Part shown: piece after piece, positions 1 through 9,508 of the stretch
How the letters are laid out: every line of letters starts with the position of its first letter
Numbering within the stretch: the first letter of the stretch is position 1
Translations under genes and position numbers: made by a program
The notes under the pieces: generated by a model
Told to the model about the DNA's origin: nothing
Seen by the model: the letters and a program-made list of their open reading frames with translations, nothing else
Databases searched by the model: none
NCBI RefSeq assembly: GCF_019039105.1
Contig: NZ_JAHPIV010000005.1
Coordinates: forward strand, 62,001 to 126,000
Direction: 5' to 3'
DNA: 64,000 nt
DNA from: Desertibacillus haloalkaliphilus
GTDB lineage: Bacteria; Bacillota; Bacilli; Bacillales; KJ1-10-99

Positions 1-89
1 ATATGCTCACACTAGCGTTAGGTTCAGTAATACTTACTCTAACAAGTCTACCAATTACATTTAAAACAACTTCTAGTAACAACACCTAG
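1..89 (+). CDS. C-terminal tail of a membrane protein, probably a permease (partial)
   Basis: An open frame enters from the left edge and stops with TAG at 87-89. The visible 28 or so residues form a hydrophobic leucine/threonine-rich helix followed by a short polar tail ending in SSNNT, as at the end of a multi-spanning transporter. It ends 12 bases before the decarboxylase start, whose ribosome site follows immediately, so the two are probably co-transcribed. Amino-acid decarboxylases are often paired with a substrate/product antiporter, but the family of this protein cannot be told from the fragment. Confidence 0.5.
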   Translation, partial: MLTLALGSVILTLTSLPITFKTTSSNNT

Positions 90-101
90 GGAGGAAAAGC
101 A

Positions 102-1739
102 ATGGAGGAAATACAAAAATTGTTTCCAAGTATGGACGGAAATGACTTTCAAAGAGCGGAGTTATTGTCGTACTTTAGGGCGATTTTAGCAAGTGTAGAT
201 GAATTAAAGGATCCTAATAAACTAACACTAGGGGAAATGCCAGAGTACACGGAGGATTATTATAATCGTGTGATTCAAAAGGCAAGTGTTCCGAAATCAG
301 GTGTGGCGATGGAGGAAGTGATTCAGAAGCTTCTTCAGTTGGTCGAAGGACATAGATATGTTAATCGCAACTATGTAGCTAATGCAGCACCCCTTCCGAA
401 TATTGCGAGTATCATCGGGAATTTAGTCATGGTACTTGTCAATGGGAACAATCTTTGGGATGTGGAAGGTCCAGCAGCGGCTACAGCGGAAGTCGAAGTT
501 ACAAGTATGTTGTCAAAGCTAATCGGATACGATGAAAATCTGAGTTCTGGATATACAACTTGGGGTGGACAGGGGGCTGTCTTTAACTCTTTACGTCTTG
601 CCATTGCCCGTTATGCGCCAGACTCTAATCAAACAGGTGTACCGGATAATCTTTATTGCTTCTGTTCAGAGCTTTCCCATTATAGCTTATATAAGTCTGT
701 AGAAGCGACTGGGATTGGTGTTGAAAATATGGTTCGCGTGAAAGTGAATCAAGATCATTCTATGAATCTAGAAGACTTAAAGGAAAAAATGGAGCATGTT
801 ATTGAAAAAGGTGGCGTTCCGCTTTATGTCCTTGCGACAATGGGAACAACCGATACATTTGGGATTGATGATATTGAGGAAATGAAGCGGATCGCCGAAC
901 AGTTGGAAAATAAGCATGGTTTAAGTCCAATCTATATTCATGCCGACTCAGCTATGGGCGGGATGTATTCTTTCTTTAATGATTACGACTTTGAACGTAA
1001 TCCTCTGCGATTTGAGGGCCATGTTCATGAGGTATTGAAAGCATATCAACAGAAGTTTAAACATATTAAGCTTGCAGATAGTATGGTTTTTGATTTCCAC
1101 AAGCTAGGACAAACACCATATATCACGAGTTTATTTTTAATTAAAAACAGAGAAAACCTGAAGTATATTGACTTAGATGAAGCAGAAACACCGTATGTTG
1201 GGAACCGTGGTTATGGAAGCTATCATACAGGCTACACACTTGAATGCTCGAGAATGGGAAGTGCTTTGGCGATCTATGCGTCATTATTAGCATTCGGTGT
1301 GGAAGGCTACCAAAAGCTTTTAGCTAATTATATTCGTGTTAATAGTACGTTTAGAGAAACGCTAGCAAAAGAAATTTCGAATGTAGCGATTACAAATGAG
1401 ATTTCTCCGATTACGACGTTCCGCTTTTATCCTGAAGAGACAAGATGGAATGATGAATTGAACGGTCGTTTAACTGTGGAAGAGTTACTGGAAATTAATC
1501 AATTTAATGAAGAGTTCGCAGAAGTGATTGGTGCCCAGCGAGATACCGTCTTCTTTGGAAATACCAAAAAGCAGTGTCTCGTGGATGTAAAAAACTTAAA
1601 CAAGCGAATCCCCGTATACGCACATAAATTTTTCGCGATCTCGCCATATTCAACGATAGAAGAGGTCGACCGTTATGTTGGATTCCTAAAAGAGCACCTA
1701 GAACTTTTCCAGAAAACAAAAACGGTAGTGGCAATCTAA
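102..1739 (+). CDS. PLP-dependent group II decarboxylase family protein
   Basis: This is a fold-type I PLP enzyme of about 545 residues in the glutamate/tyrosine/aromatic amino-acid decarboxylase superfamily. It shows an NYVANAAPLPNI segment, the TTWGGQGAVFNSL region, an aspartate-containing HADSAMGG motif that should contact the PLP ring nitrogen, and a DFHKLGQ motif with the presumed Schiff-base lysine at about residue 334. The start is ATG after GGGAGG at 89-94. Substrate cannot be read from the sequence. The upstream membrane-protein tail suggests a decarboxylase/antiporter pair, possibly for acid or amine metabolism. A terminator follows at 1781. Confidence 0.85.
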   Translation: MEEIQKLFPSMDGNDFQRAELLSYFRAILASVDELKDPNKLTLGEMPEYTEDYYNRVIQKASVPKSGVAMEEVIQKLLQLVEGHRYVNRNYVANAAPLPNIASIIGNLVMVLVNGNNLWDVEGPAAATAEVEVTSMLSKLIGYDENLSSGYTTWGGQGAVFNSLRLAIARYAPDSNQTGVPDNLYCFCSELSHYSLYKSVEATGIGVENMVRVKVNQDHSMNLEDLKEKMEHVIEKGGVPLYVLATMGTTDTFGIDDIEEMKRIAEQLENKHGLSPIYIHADSAMGGMYSFFNDYDFERNPLRFEGHVHEVLKAYQQKFKHIKLADSMVFDFHKLGQTPYITSLFLIKNRENLKYIDLDEAETPYVGNRGYGSYHTGYTLECSRMGSALAIYASLLAFGVEGYQKLLANYIRVNSTFRETLAKEISNVAITNEISPITTFRFYPEETRWNDELNGRLTVEELLEINQFNEEFAEVIGAQRDTVFFGNTKKQCLVDVKNLNKRIPVYAHKFFAISPYSTIEEVDRYVGFLKEHLELFQKTKTVVAI

Positions 1740-1780
1740 ATTCATATGTTGGTGATTATAATACTACAATCGCAAATTAT

Positions 1781-1823
1781 AGGTTTTCCAAGGGTTCTTT
1801 GAACTTTTGGAAGGCCTTTTTTT
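1781..1823 (+). terminator. Intrinsic terminator after the decarboxylase
   Basis: TTCCAAGGGTTC and GAACTTTTGGAA form an imperfect hairpin followed by GGCC and a run of seven T. It lies 40 bases after the decarboxylase stop codon. Confidence 0.75.
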
Positions 1824-1955
1824 GTTGACCTCAGTCATGGATAAAATGTATGTATAAAGGGCTTTTTTTGAGATATGAGAACAAATGGATTATGATGAAG
1901 ACGAACTGTATTGAAGCATATGAATCAAACATTAATGAAAGTGGGAGGCAATTAG

Positions 1956-2663
1956 ATGGGGCTATTACAAGGGAAAACAGCTATAATTACAGGAGCGAGT
2001 AGTGGAATTGGTGCTGGTATCGCAAATGAACTAGCGAGTGAAGGAGCCAATGTTGTATTGGCTGCGCGCCGAACGGAGAAATTGAATGAATTAGAAAATG
2101 AAATTAAAGAACAAGGAAGCGGCAATGTACTCACGGTTCAGACAGATGTAACAAGTAGGCAAGACGTTGAGGAATTAGTGAAACAAGCCGAAACAACATT
2201 CAATCACGTAGATATCTTCGTGAATAACGCAGGGCAAATGCTTTCGTCTCAGGTACTTTCAGGGAAAGTAGACGAGTGGGAACAAATGATTGATGTAAAT
2301 ATAAAAGGGGTGCTCTTTGGTATTAACTCGATATTGCCATCAATGCTAGAGCGTTCAAGTGGTCATATTATTAACATCGCATCTGTTTCAGGGCTTGAAG
2401 TAACGAAAGTAAGTACGGTCTATAGTGCAACGAAATTTGCAGTTCGTGCGATCTCCACTGGTCTTGAAAAAGAATTGGCCAAAACGGGTGTCCGTGTAAC
2501 GAATATCTCCCCGGGGATGGTGGATACGTCACTAGTCAGTGGGAGTTCATGGAATAACGAACGTAAAAAGTTAGAGACAAAAGATATTGCAAAAGCAGTC
2601 ATCTATGCAGTGACTCAACCCGATTATGTGAATGTAAATGAAATTACCGTTCGCCCGGTTTAA
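1956..2663 (+). CDS. Short-chain dehydrogenase/reductase (SDR)
   Basis: This is a classical SDR of 235 residues. It has the N-terminal nucleotide-binding motif TGASSGIG at about residues 13-20, NNAG at about 90-93, a catalytic serine in the ASVSG segment and YSATK carrying the Tyr-x3-Lys pair. An arginine-rich stretch (AARRTEK) after the second beta strand suggests NADP(H) preference, which is inference. The start is ATG at 1956 after GGGAGG. It is monocistronic, with its own terminator at 2686. The substrate is not recognisable. Confidence 0.88.
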   Translation: MGLLQGKTAIITGASSGIGAGIANELASEGANVVLAARRTEKLNELENEIKEQGSGNVLTVQTDVTSRQDVEELVKQAETTFNHVDIFVNNAGQMLSSQVLSGKVDEWEQMIDVNIKGVLFGINSILPSMLERSSGHIINIASVSGLEVTKVSTVYSATKFAVRAISTGLEKELAKTGVRVTNISPGMVDTSLVSGSSWNNERKKLETKDIAKAVIYAVTQPDYVNVNEITVRPV

Positions 2664-2685
2664 TCGAGGAACTAGATAACAAGAA

Positions 2686-2722
2686 AAAGTGACCCACAAC
2701 TGAGAAGGTTGTGGGTCACTTT
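2686..2722 (+). terminator. Terminator after the SDR
   Basis: AAAGTGACCCACAAC and GTTGTGGGTCACTTT are perfect 15-base arms separated by seven bases. The T-run after the hairpin is short, but the A-rich and T-rich ends make it potentially bidirectional. Confidence 0.7.
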
Positions 2723-2990
2723 AGAGTGCTGATTTAAGCTCTTAAAAACTTTCAGATGGCAGAAGACTGTAGAGAATGCTACAGGAAACATTAAACGGTG
2801 TTCCTTATGAATGCTCGATTCCTACCGATGTGACGTCAACAAAATTAACTAGCTAACATCTTAATTATTGTAAAAGAAGTAAGGCTTTTACTTAATCAAG
2901 GCAATTAGACCACACCCGGCACTGTGCTATGACTAGCGTTACTCTAAATCGACTTAAACCTCTTAATTTTTATATCACTAGCAAAGAAAA
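2723..2990. other. Gene-free spacer before the ktr promoter
   Basis: Nothing recognisable was seen here: no open frame with a ribosome site, no strong hairpin and no repeat. Confidence 0.5.
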
Positions 2991-2994
2991 AATA

Positions 2995-3024
2995 TTGACT
3001 TTAATTTAGATCAGGGTGTAAAGT
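2995..3024 (+). promoter_or_regulatory. Sigma-A-like promoter of ktrAB
   Basis: TTGACT at 2995-3000 and TAAAGT at 3019-3024 are separated by 18 bases. The inferred start near 3031 lies just upstream of the c-di-AMP riboswitch. Confidence 0.6.
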
Positions 3025-3049
3025 ACATGTATCAATTTTAATATAAAAG

Positions 3050-3182
3050 CACCTTTTATTCGCTGAATCCTTGTGAGCGGGGGAACCAATTTTGGCAGAG
3101 TCCTTTTCTGTCTTGGGGTGAATCTTATTTTTAAGAGGGGATACTCTCAGTCCCTAATCCGACAGCTAACCTCGTAAGCGTT
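3050..3182 (+). ncRNA. c-di-AMP riboswitch (ydaO/yuaA class)
   Basis: The segment carries the conserved landmarks of this riboswitch in order: CGCTGAATCC, GAGCGGGGGAACCA, GGGGTGAATC, GGGATACTCTCAGTCCC and CCGACAGCTAACCTCGTAAGCG-like ends that close the outer helix. It is followed by a terminator hairpin and then ktrA. This class binds cyclic di-AMP and shuts off potassium importers when the nucleotide is abundant. B. subtilis has the same arrangement ahead of yuaA (ktrA). Confidence 0.93.
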
Positions 3183-3203
3183 ATTTTATATCTTCGGGAG
3201 AAA

Positions 3204-3247
3204 GGTCTAGTTTTACTATAGACCATTCTTTGTAGTGGTCTTTTTTT
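3204..3247 (+). terminator. Terminator of the c-di-AMP riboswitch
   Basis: GGTCTAG and CTATAGACC pair in one hairpin, and AGACCA and TGGTCT pair in an overlapping one that ends in seven T. The two share the central AGACC strand, so they are mutually exclusive folds. This is the expected expression platform between the aptamer and ktrA. Confidence 0.8.
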
Positions 3248-3273
3248 GGTGCTGAAAAAGGGGATTGAGAACA

Positions 3274-3933
3274 ATGAAAAAGAAACAATTTGCAGTTATC
3301 GGTCTTGGGAGATTCGGCAGTAGCGTTTGTATGGAGCTTTACGAGTTAGGGCATGAAGTGTTGGCTATCGATGTATTGGAAGAAAAAGTGAATGAAATGT
3401 CTAAATACTCAACCCATGCTGTTATTGCCGATGCTGTAGATGAAAAAGCTTTAGTGTCATTTGGTATTCGAAACTTCGACCATATTATAGTGGCTATCGG
3501 TGATGATATTCAATCCAGCATCTTATGTACATTACTATTAAAAGAAATGGGAATAAAAAATATATGGGTAAAAGCCCAAAACACATACCACCATAAGGTA
3601 CTTGATAAGATCGGTGCAGATCGTATTATTCATCCAGAGAAAGATATGGGTATACGGATTGCTCAACATTTAGCATCAGAAAAGATCATAGACTACATTG
3701 AACTCTCTGAAGAGTATAGCATTGTTGAACTAATTGCCACGAAGAAAGTAGCTAATAAAACATTGATCGAACTAGATGTACGAGCGAAATTCGGGTGTAC
3801 AATCCTTGCAATAAAACGAGGAGAAAACGTAAATATCTCCCCATTTCCTGATGATAACATAGCGGAAAATGATGTCCTTATTGTTATTGGACATAAAATA
3901 GATCTAAAGCGATTTGAAGATGAAGGGTTATAA
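3274..3933 (+). CDS. ktrA: Potassium uptake regulatory subunit KtrA
   Basis: KtrA is the cytoplasmic RCK ring that gates the KtrB potassium channel/symporter by binding ATP/ADP and c-di-AMP. The protein has an RCK_N Rossmann domain with GLGRFG at residues 10-15 and a C-terminal RCK_C domain over about the last 85 residues. An in-frame TTG lies nine bases upstream, but the ATG at 3274 sits nine bases after AAAAGGGG and gives the usual N-terminus and 219-residue length. ktrB follows after five bases. Expression is controlled by the c-di-AMP riboswitch. Confidence 0.93.
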   Translation: MKKKQFAVIGLGRFGSSVCMELYELGHEVLAIDVLEEKVNEMSKYSTHAVIADAVDEKALVSFGIRNFDHIIVAIGDDIQSSILCTLLLKEMGIKNIWVKAQNTYHHKVLDKIGADRIIHPEKDMGIRIAQHLASEKIIDYIELSEEYSIVELIATKKVANKTLIELDVRAKFGCTILAIKRGENVNISPFPDDNIAENDVLIVIGHKIDLKRFEDEGL

Positions 3934-3938
3934 AAACG

Positions 3939-5285
3939 GTGGGGAAATTATTTTCGTCTAATCATTTAAAAGGGAGAGTTGTACACCTTAGCCCGCCGCA
4001 AATCTTAGCACTTAGTTTTTTAGTTTTTATTGCCATCGGAACTTTGTTACTAAAACTTCCAGTCGCATCAACAACCTACATCTCTTGGATTGATGCGCTA
4101 TTTACAGCAACATCTGCCATTACAGTGACAGGATTAGTCGTTGTTGATACAGGGATCGATTACACCGTATTTGGCCAAGTAGTGATTATGATTCTAATCC
4201 AACTTGGTGGGTTAGGGTTAATGACATTTGCTGTATTAATTATTATGATGCTCGGCAAAAAAATTGGTTTGAAGCAACGTATTTTAGTGCAAGAAGCCTT
4301 TAACCAAACTTCTTTAGGAGGGTTGGTTCGTTTAGTAAAGGTATTGGTTATTTTTGCCATTATTTTAGAGGCGATTGCTTTTAGTATCCTATCTTTCAGG
4401 TGGGTACCTGAATTCGGATGGCAAGAGGGGATGTACCAAAGCCTTTTTCACACAATATCTGCCTTTAACAATGCTGGATTTTCACTTTGGTCAGATAGTT
4501 TATCTGGGTATGTAGGGGATCCGGTTGTAAACATAGTTATTACGGGATTGTTTATCACTGGTGGGATCGGATTTACAGTTCTTGCGGACATTTGGTATAA
4601 AAAGAAGTTCCGTCATCTTTCACTTCATTCAAAGTTAATGCTAGTTGGTACATTGGTTACAAACTTTATTGCAATGATTGTGATATTTATTTTAGAATAC
4701 GCTAACCCAGCAACCTTAGGGCATTTACCTTTATCTGAAAAACTGTGGGGGGCATATTTCCAAGCGGTTACACCAAGAACTGCCGGTTTTAATACAATTG
4801 AAATTGCTGACATGACAACAGCGGCAATCCTCTTAACCTTGTTGCTGATGTTTATCGGTGCGGGAAGTGCCTCGACTGCTAGTGGAATTAAGTTAACAAC
4901 TTTTTTAGTTATGATCCTAGCTACGATTACATTTCTTAAAGGGAAAGGTGAAACAGTTACTTTTGAACGTACAATCCGTAAGCAAACGATATTGCGTGCT
5001 CTTGCTATTATTGTGATAAGTATTTTATTTATCTTTTTAACGTTATTTATACTTACAATAACTGAAAATGCACCCTTTCTCATGATCCTATTTGAAGTGG
5101 TTTCCGCTTTTGGAACCGTCGGATTATCAATGGGACTCACCGATGAACTATCAAGTATCGGTAAACAGGTTATCATTGTTATGATGTTTATAGGTCGGAT
5201 TGGTCCACTGACACTAGCATTTACTTTAGCTAGACCACAAAAGTCCCCAGTCCGTTATCCAGAAGAAGAAGTGTTTACAGGGTGA
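3939..5285 (+). CDS. ktrB: Potassium uptake membrane subunit KtrB
   Basis: This is a membrane subunit of the Trk/Ktr/HKT superfamily, 448 residues, transporting potassium with sodium dependence in known members. Four pore repeats are visible through their filter glycines: TSAITVTGL, SAFNNAGFS, TPRTAGFNT and SAFGTVGLS. The GTG start at 3939 follows the ktrA stop by five bases, so the pair is one operon. A hairpin terminator follows at 5348. Confidence 0.93.
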   Translation: MGKLFSSNHLKGRVVHLSPPQILALSFLVFIAIGTLLLKLPVASTTYISWIDALFTATSAITVTGLVVVDTGIDYTVFGQVVIMILIQLGGLGLMTFAVLIIMMLGKKIGLKQRILVQEAFNQTSLGGLVRLVKVLVIFAIILEAIAFSILSFRWVPEFGWQEGMYQSLFHTISAFNNAGFSLWSDSLSGYVGDPVVNIVITGLFITGGIGFTVLADIWYKKKFRHLSLHSKLMLVGTLVTNFIAMIVIFILEYANPATLGHLPLSEKLWGAYFQAVTPRTAGFNTIEIADMTTAAILLTLLLMFIGAGSASTASGIKLTTFLVMILATITFLKGKGETVTFERTIRKQTILRALAIIVISILFIFLTLFILTITENAPFLMILFEVVSAFGTVGLSMGLTDELSSIGKQVIIVMMFIGRIGPLTLAFTLARPQKSPVRYPEEEVFTG

Positions 5286-5347
5286 TGTGAGACGACCATA
5301 CGTCACCTATCCTACTAACTCTTTTTATACCGGTAAAGAATAAGGTA

Positions 5348-5385
5348 AAATAACAATGTGACAAAACACATTGTTATTTATCTTT
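5348..5385 (+). terminator. Terminator after ktrB
   Basis: AAATAACAATGTG and CACATTGTTATTT form a perfect 13-base stem with a six-base loop, followed by ATCTTTT. Confidence 0.8.
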
Positions 5386-5418
5386 TATATGAACTTCAAC
5401 ACTAAAGGTGGAAATGAT

Positions 5419-7245
5419 ATGGATAATAAATACCAAGAAAAGTTAGAAGGATTGCTTAGACAAAAGAACAAAGAGATCAGTTTATTAATGGCAGGGATCC
5501 GTGACATTACGTCATCACTTGACAAAGAATATGTTCTCACTCAAATTATTAAAAATGCACTTACGGTCATTCCGAATGGAGAGACAGGGTTCTTAATGTT
5601 ATATGATCCCTCCATTGAGCGTCTCGTCCCTAAAACAGCAGTTGGGTTTAACCAAAAGATAAATCATTTCACAACAAAGATAGGAGAGGGGATAACAGGT
5701 AAAGTATTTGAGGATGGAAAAGCAAGAATCTACGACACGAATTCAAAGATTTATCAAGACATGAGTAACCTCTCAAAAGAAAACTTTGATATATTACACG
5801 CCTCATTAAGTGATCATTTCAATATAAGGACAGCGATCGGAGTGCCTGTTTCCGTAAATAAAGAGAGAATAGGAGTGTTGGTCGTTCATCAGTTTAATAG
5901 TGTATGTAAACTAAGTATGGATGATGTGAAGATATTGCAAGGCTTTGCTGACCAAGCGGCAATTGCTATTCAGAATGCAAGACTGTACTCTGAAGTAAAA
6001 GTAAGGTTACACGAAATAACTAAACTAAGTGAACAATTGCGAGAGAAAAACGAGTTTCTACAAAAAAGAAATAAAATCCACGAGACGTTAACTGAATTTT
6101 CCCTTAAAAATCAAGGGGTAGAAAACATAATAAACGAAATATCGCGAATGATAGATAGTGATGTTTATTTTATGAGTTATCTAGAAAATGACTATTACCC
6201 AATGAAAATAAGAAAAAGGCCTCCCTTAAGTATAAATGAAATCATGTTAATATCAGTGGGTGATAAGAAGTCTAAATATTTTGATGTTTTCGAAGAAGGG
6301 AATAGCGAAAGTTACTATGTGTATCCTATCGTGAATGGTTCGATTTTTTTAGGTAGTTTTATTGTTTCGAATCATCCTCCTTTATCGAAGCTTGCCAAGG
6401 TCACTATCGAGCAAGGTGCTGCTTTATTAGCCTTAGAACTGATTCGAAAACAAACCTTAACGGAGATACAATATAAGAAAACGCGAGAGTTTTTTAATGA
6501 CATTCTTGAAAATAAAGATGAAGATTATTTACAACAAAAAGGGAATGAACTTGGATTAAACGTATCCGATTATTTATTTTGTGTGATCTTTCAAACGCCT
6601 CAACAAGACGATGTACAAAAACTTGAGACCACGATGCACCGGTTAATTTCTATGATAAAAAAAATCATGTCCAACGTGGACTTTGTTATTTACGCAACGA
6701 ATAATCAAGTCGTATTACTTTTATCGACGAGTCATCCCGATACTCACAAAGTAGTAAGGAACAACCTTGACATGTTTGTTAAGGACTGGATAACAGTAGA
6801 AAAGACACCCTGTCAAATAGGAATTGGTAATCTATATAAAGGGATTATTCATGTTAAAAAAAGTTATCGAGAAGCTGAAAAAGCTTTAACTTATTTGGTG
6901 AGTCACAAAAAATCAGGGGTTATGTTTTATAAAGATATGGGTTTAAACCGCCTATTTTTAAATCAGGATTCTAGGGAAATTAATGTTTTTATACAAGAGG
7001 TTTTTGAACCGCTTAAAAGTGAAGTTGCAAAAAGAAATGAACTTGAAGAAACGTTGGTTACTTATATTTCAATGAATAAGTCAGTCAATGCTACAGCGAA
7101 AAAACTTCATATTCATACCAACACCTTGTATCAGCGCCTAAGGAAAGTGGAGAAATTACTGAATATTGATTTTAATAACACGGAAGATACGTTAAAGGTC
7201 CAATTAGCCTGTCATATGATGGAGACGTTTAATAAATCAACGTAG
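5419..7245 (+). CDS. GAF-domain, PucR/CdaR-type transcriptional regulator
   Basis: The ATG at 5419 follows AAAGGTGG and gives 608 residues; an in-frame ATG 48 bases upstream lacks a ribosome site. Residues from about 20 to 190 form a GAF sensor domain. A coiled segment follows, then a degenerate central domain of the CdaR type. The C-terminus is a PucR-type helix-turn-helix (NATAKKLHIHTNTLYQRLRK at about 565-585). Such proteins activate catabolic genes in response to a small molecule. The next genes, an amidohydrolase and two membrane proteins on the same strand, are the likely targets, by inference. A terminator separates it from them. Confidence 0.82.
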   Translation: MDNKYQEKLEGLLRQKNKEISLLMAGIRDITSSLDKEYVLTQIIKNALTVIPNGETGFLMLYDPSIERLVPKTAVGFNQKINHFTTKIGEGITGKVFEDGKARIYDTNSKIYQDMSNLSKENFDILHASLSDHFNIRTAIGVPVSVNKERIGVLVVHQFNSVCKLSMDDVKILQGFADQAAIAIQNARLYSEVKVRLHEITKLSEQLREKNEFLQKRNKIHETLTEFSLKNQGVENIINEISRMIDSDVYFMSYLENDYYPMKIRKRPPLSINEIMLISVGDKKSKYFDVFEEGNSESYYVYPIVNGSIFLGSFIVSNHPPLSKLAKVTIEQGAALLALELIRKQTLTEIQYKKTREFFNDILENKDEDYLQQKGNELGLNVSDYLFCVIFQTPQQDDVQKLETTMHRLISMIKKIMSNVDFVIYATNNQVVLLLSTSHPDTHKVVRNNLDMFVKDWITVEKTPCQIGIGNLYKGIIHVKKSYREAEKALTYLVSHKKSGVMFYKDMGLNRLFLNQDSREINVFIQEVFEPLKSEVAKRNELEETLVTYISMNKSVNATAKKLHIHTNTLYQRLRKVEKLLNIDFNNTEDTLKVQLACHMMETFNKST

Positions 7246-7267
7246 TCGAATAGTTAAAACAATCTAG

Positions 7268-7298
7268 CAGATGTTATGATGATTAGCATCTGTTTTTT
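7268..7298 (+). terminator. Terminator after the GAF/PucR regulator
   Basis: CAGATG and CATCTG, extended by a few partial pairs, form a hairpin followed by six T. It separates the regulator from the amidohydrolase gene. Confidence 0.65.
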
Positions 7299-7510
7299 AT
7301 ATTCAAAGAGTGGGCGAAGTGTGCCAGACAGGATGAGTGGAAAAGTTACTAAATATCTCGGCGCATCGTTTTTTTGTTTAAATATGTTGAAATCAACAAT
7401 ATAATGAGTGAAAGTATGGTGAATCACACATAGTATAAATTTTCTGATAGTTTATAATAATTAGTATATACGGTAAGCACGTTTAATTTGGTGAAAAAGG
7501 AGAGGTTCGA

Positions 7511-8701
7511 GTGGTTGAGCATTTACTGTCTAAGTTTAAAGAGTTGTATCCAGAGTTAGTAGATATTCGAAGAGACCTACATATGTATCCGGAAGTTGGG
7601 TTCAAAGAGGAAAACACTCCTAAAAAAATTGCTGAATATTTACGTAATATCGGAATTGAAGTTCAAACGGGTGTTGGTGGAAATGGTGTTGTCGGCAGAA
7701 TTCGCGGTGGTAAACCCGGAAAAGTTGTCGCACTACGAGCAGATTTTGACGCCCTTCCAATTCAAGATGAGAAAGAAGTAGAGTACCGTTCTAAAGTTCC
7801 AGGTGTGATGCATGCATGTGGGCATGATGTACATACGGCTGTATTGCTAGGTGTCGCAAAAGTTTTATATGAGGCAAGAGAAGAGCTCGAAGGGGATGTC
7901 GTACTCATTCATCAATTTGCTGAAGAGGTTATACCTGGTGGTGCAAAGCAAATGATTGAAGCTGGATGTCTAGATGACGTTGATGTGATTTATGGAGCGC
8001 ATGTGATGTCTCATGAACCATTTGGAAAAGTAGGTATTAGTGAAGGATACATGATGGCTGCAGGGGATACATTTGAAATCGAGATATTTGGTAAAGGTGG
8101 TCATGGAGGGCTACCACACACAACGGTAGACCCGCTTCTTACTGGGTGCCAACTCGTAACTAACTTACAACAGATTGTATCTAGACGTATTGACCCGAAT
8201 CAGCCTGCGGTTGTATCGGTTTGTTCATTTAATTCTGGAGAAGCGTCAAATGTCATTTCTGATTCTGCGAAAATTACAGGGACGGTGCGGACGTTTGATG
8301 AAGATGTTCGTGATTATATAGAGGATACAATTGGAACACTTGTGAAAACAACGTGTGAAGGTGTAGGTGCAACCTCATCATATACGTACCAGAGAGGATA
8401 TCCGTCTTTGAAAAATGATACGCAAGAAACACAAAGAATCGAACGATTGGCTAAAAACATTGTGGATGAGGATCAAGTCGCCCACATTTCACCAATGACA
8501 GGTATGGAGGACTTTGCCTATTATTTAAAAGAAGTACCTGGTACGTTCGTGTTTGTAGGTGGCGGAAACCCAGAAATGAATGCTGTATATCCGCATCATC
8601 ACCCGAAGTTTGACGTCGACGAGCGAGCGATGATAACGATTGGACAATTATTTATATCAGCAGTGTTTGATTATTTAAATGGCAATCGTACAGAAAAGTA
8701 A
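7511..8701 (+). CDS. M20D-family amidohydrolase
   Basis: This is a zinc or manganese peptidase/deacylase-like enzyme of the M20D branch (aminoacylase, indole-acetyl-amino-acid hydrolase type), 396 residues. Metal-site motifs are HACGHD with C103 and H105, the glutamate pair in FAEEV (138-139), H164 in YGAHVM and a C-terminal histidine in YPHHHPKF. The GTG start at 7511 follows AAAAAGGAGAGG. The usual reaction is removal of an acyl group from an N-acyl amino acid. Two membrane proteins follow and may import the substrate. The exact substrate is unknown. Confidence 0.88.
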   Translation: MVEHLLSKFKELYPELVDIRRDLHMYPEVGFKEENTPKKIAEYLRNIGIEVQTGVGGNGVVGRIRGGKPGKVVALRADFDALPIQDEKEVEYRSKVPGVMHACGHDVHTAVLLGVAKVLYEAREELEGDVVLIHQFAEEVIPGGAKQMIEAGCLDDVDVIYGAHVMSHEPFGKVGISEGYMMAAGDTFEIEIFGKGGHGGLPHTTVDPLLTGCQLVTNLQQIVSRRIDPNQPAVVSVCSFNSGEASNVISDSAKITGTVRTFDEDVRDYIEDTIGTLVKTTCEGVGATSSYTYQRGYPSLKNDTQETQRIERLAKNIVDEDQVAHISPMTGMEDFAYYLKEVPGTFVFVGGGNPEMNAVYPHHHPKFDVDERAMITIGQLFISAVFDYLNGNRTEK

Positions 8702-8778
8702 GTGGAGATAAATAGATGTTACTTTCACTTTGGTGGGTTTGACAACGCTTACAAAAAAACAGAACGTGAGGTGGAATA

Positions 8779-9474
8779 GTGGATTATTTAGAAATTGCTA
8801 ATAGTCCGTACATGTGGCTAGCTGCTGCAAGTGCAGTCATGGTCGTTTTTGTACAAGCTTTTATTTTCGTAAAAAAATCACTAGTAGCAGGAAAAGAAAT
8901 CGGGTTATCAAACTCTCAAATGAAAAGTGCGATGAAAAGCAGCATGATTTCATCGATTGGCCCATCGATCGTTATCTTATTCGGGTTAATCTCTCTATTA
9001 GTAGCGATAGGGGCGCCGATGGCTTGGATGAGATTATCTTTTATAGGATCACTACCATTTGAGTTAATGGCAGCTGGATTTGGAACGGAAGCAATGGGGG
9101 TTAGTTTAGGATCGGAGAATATGACAGCTACTGTCTTTGCCAACGCTGTTTGGACGATGGTACTAGCATCATTAGGCTGGGTTGTGTTTACTGGTCTATT
9201 TACAGATAAAATGGAAAACATGCAAACGTTCCTTTCAGCTGGAAAGAAGGAGCTTATTCCGGTTATCTCGATTTCGGCAATGATTGGGGCATTCGCCTAC
9301 TTTAGTGCTGATCGAATCTTAAATATCGATAAAGGGACGATTGCTTTAATTATTGGTGCGGTTACGATGATCATATTAATGTGGATTGCCGACAAGAAAA
9401 ATAAACAATGGTTAAAAGAATGGGGACTGACATTCGCAATGTTTGCAGGTGCTTTAATTGCATTTTTAATTTAG
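8779..9474 (+). CDS. DUF5058-type integral membrane protein
   Basis: This is a 231-residue, strongly hydrophobic protein with about six predicted membrane helices and a GTG start after GTGAGGTGG. The opening MDYLEIANSPYMWLAA and the following VQAFIFVKK resemble what I recall as the DUF5058 family. It lies between the M20 amidohydrolase and another membrane protein, all on the plus strand with short gaps, so a role in moving the amidohydrolase substrate or product is plausible. No transport mechanism can be read from it. Confidence 0.65.
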   Translation: MDYLEIANSPYMWLAAASAVMVVFVQAFIFVKKSLVAGKEIGLSNSQMKSAMKSSMISSIGPSIVILFGLISLLVAIGAPMAWMRLSFIGSLPFELMAAGFGTEAMGVSLGSENMTATVFANAVWTMVLASLGWVVFTGLFTDKMENMQTFLSAGKKELIPVISISAMIGAFAYFSADRILNIDKGTIALIIGAVTMIILMWIADKKNKQWLKEWGLTFAMFAGALIAFLI

Positions 9475-9508
9475 CTATTTTACTTCATATGTTAAAGGAG
9501 GGGAAAGG

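Noticed and set aside
4625-5176. 183-codon minus-strand frame inside ktrB
   Set aside because: It is antisense to a clear KtrB gene and has no family resemblance or ribosome site.
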